Notes under the pieces: generated by a model
Seen by the model: the letters and a program-made list of their open reading frames with translations, nothing else
Databases searched by the model: none
What the model was told of the DNA's origin: nothing
Position numbers and translations under genes: made by a program
From: Anas platyrhynchos
Taxonomy: Eukaryota > Chordata > Aves > Anseriformes > Anatidae
Direction: 5' to 3'
DNA length: 64,000 nt
Assembly (NCBI RefSeq): GCF_047663525.1
Contig: NC_092601.1
Span: 18,809,501 to 18,873,500 of the forward strand
In this document: piece after piece, positions 63,816 through 64,000 of the stretch
Layout: the number at the start of each line of letters is the position of its first letter
Position numbering within the stretch: the first letter of the stretch is position 1

Positions 63816-64000
63816 GGGAGCAGGGTCCTCTCCCTGGGATGGTCCCTGGCTATGGAGAGGTCCCCACGGGGCAGCACCAGGTCCCTGGCACTGGTGCCCA
63901 GCCCCACGTGAGGCTGCTGGCACTGTCCCTGCTTGGACACCGAGCACCAGCTCCTCCCAACAGCCGTGACCCCCTGGCAATCCGCATGCACCAACGCTGC

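Larger units (their letters stand above)
62896..64000 (-). other. CASKIN1: CASKIN1 intron reaching the window edge
   Basis: No SH3 or ankyrin exon is seen here. The stretch holds the A-rich tract, a CAGCCCCA repeat and a GGGGACAGGGA repeat. Confidence 0.6.

Overview
The window is vertebrate nuclear DNA and most likely comes from a bird. The reasons are GC-rich compact gene blocks, one faint CR1-like fragment, and gene order. It holds RAB26 (+), a small non-coding gene hosting a SNORD60-like C/D snoRNA (-), TRAF7 (+) and CASKIN1 (-), the order and orientation I recall for human 16p13.3 (RAB26, SNHG19/SNORD60, TRAF7, CASKIN1). The species cannot be read from the sequence. The genes are split by GT-AG introns, so the many long open frames in the GC-rich DNA are mostly shadows. 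I built the exons by hand from splice sites, reading phase and protein families.

Layout: 1-19062 carries no exon I can find. It is GC-rich DNA with about a dozen AT-rich, TAAT-rich islands that look like conserved regulatory elements, and is probably the long 5' intron(s) of RAB26 or its upstream region. 19063-22494 holds the last seven coding exons of RAB26, followed by a 3' UTR to about 24.8 kb; the P-loop exon(s) are missing and must lie upstream. 25.09-26.04 kb (-) is a SNHG19-like host gene with a TATA box, a probable 5'-TOP start and an intronic SNORD60 homologue. It shares a CpG-rich, five-CCAAT-box bidirectional promoter with TRAF7. 26.4-50.7 kb is a complete TRAF7: one non-coding first exon and 20 coding exons giving 670 residues (RING, TRAF-type zinc fingers, coiled coil, seven WD40 blades). 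51.0-64 kb (-) is the 3' part of CASKIN1, tail to tail with TRAF7: eleven coding exons covering the linker, the CASK-binding motif, two SAM domains, the long proline-rich region and the C-terminal domain. Ankyrin and SH3 exons lie beyond the right edge.

RAB26 is a secretory-granule/synaptic-vesicle Rab, TRAF7 an E3 ligase and signalling scaffold, and CASKIN1 a CASK-binding synaptic scaffold. Apart from the shared TRAF7/host-gene promoter I see no sign of joint control.

Points most worth checking: the SNORD60 host gene; a 216-nt frame-preserving cassette exon in CASKIN1 with five UGCAUG (RBFOX) motifs downstream and a very long pyrimidine tract upstream; a 129-nt stop-free CASKIN1 intron; and overlapping uORFs in TRAF7. 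No viral gene, toxin gene, tRNA, rRNA or CRISPR array was seen.
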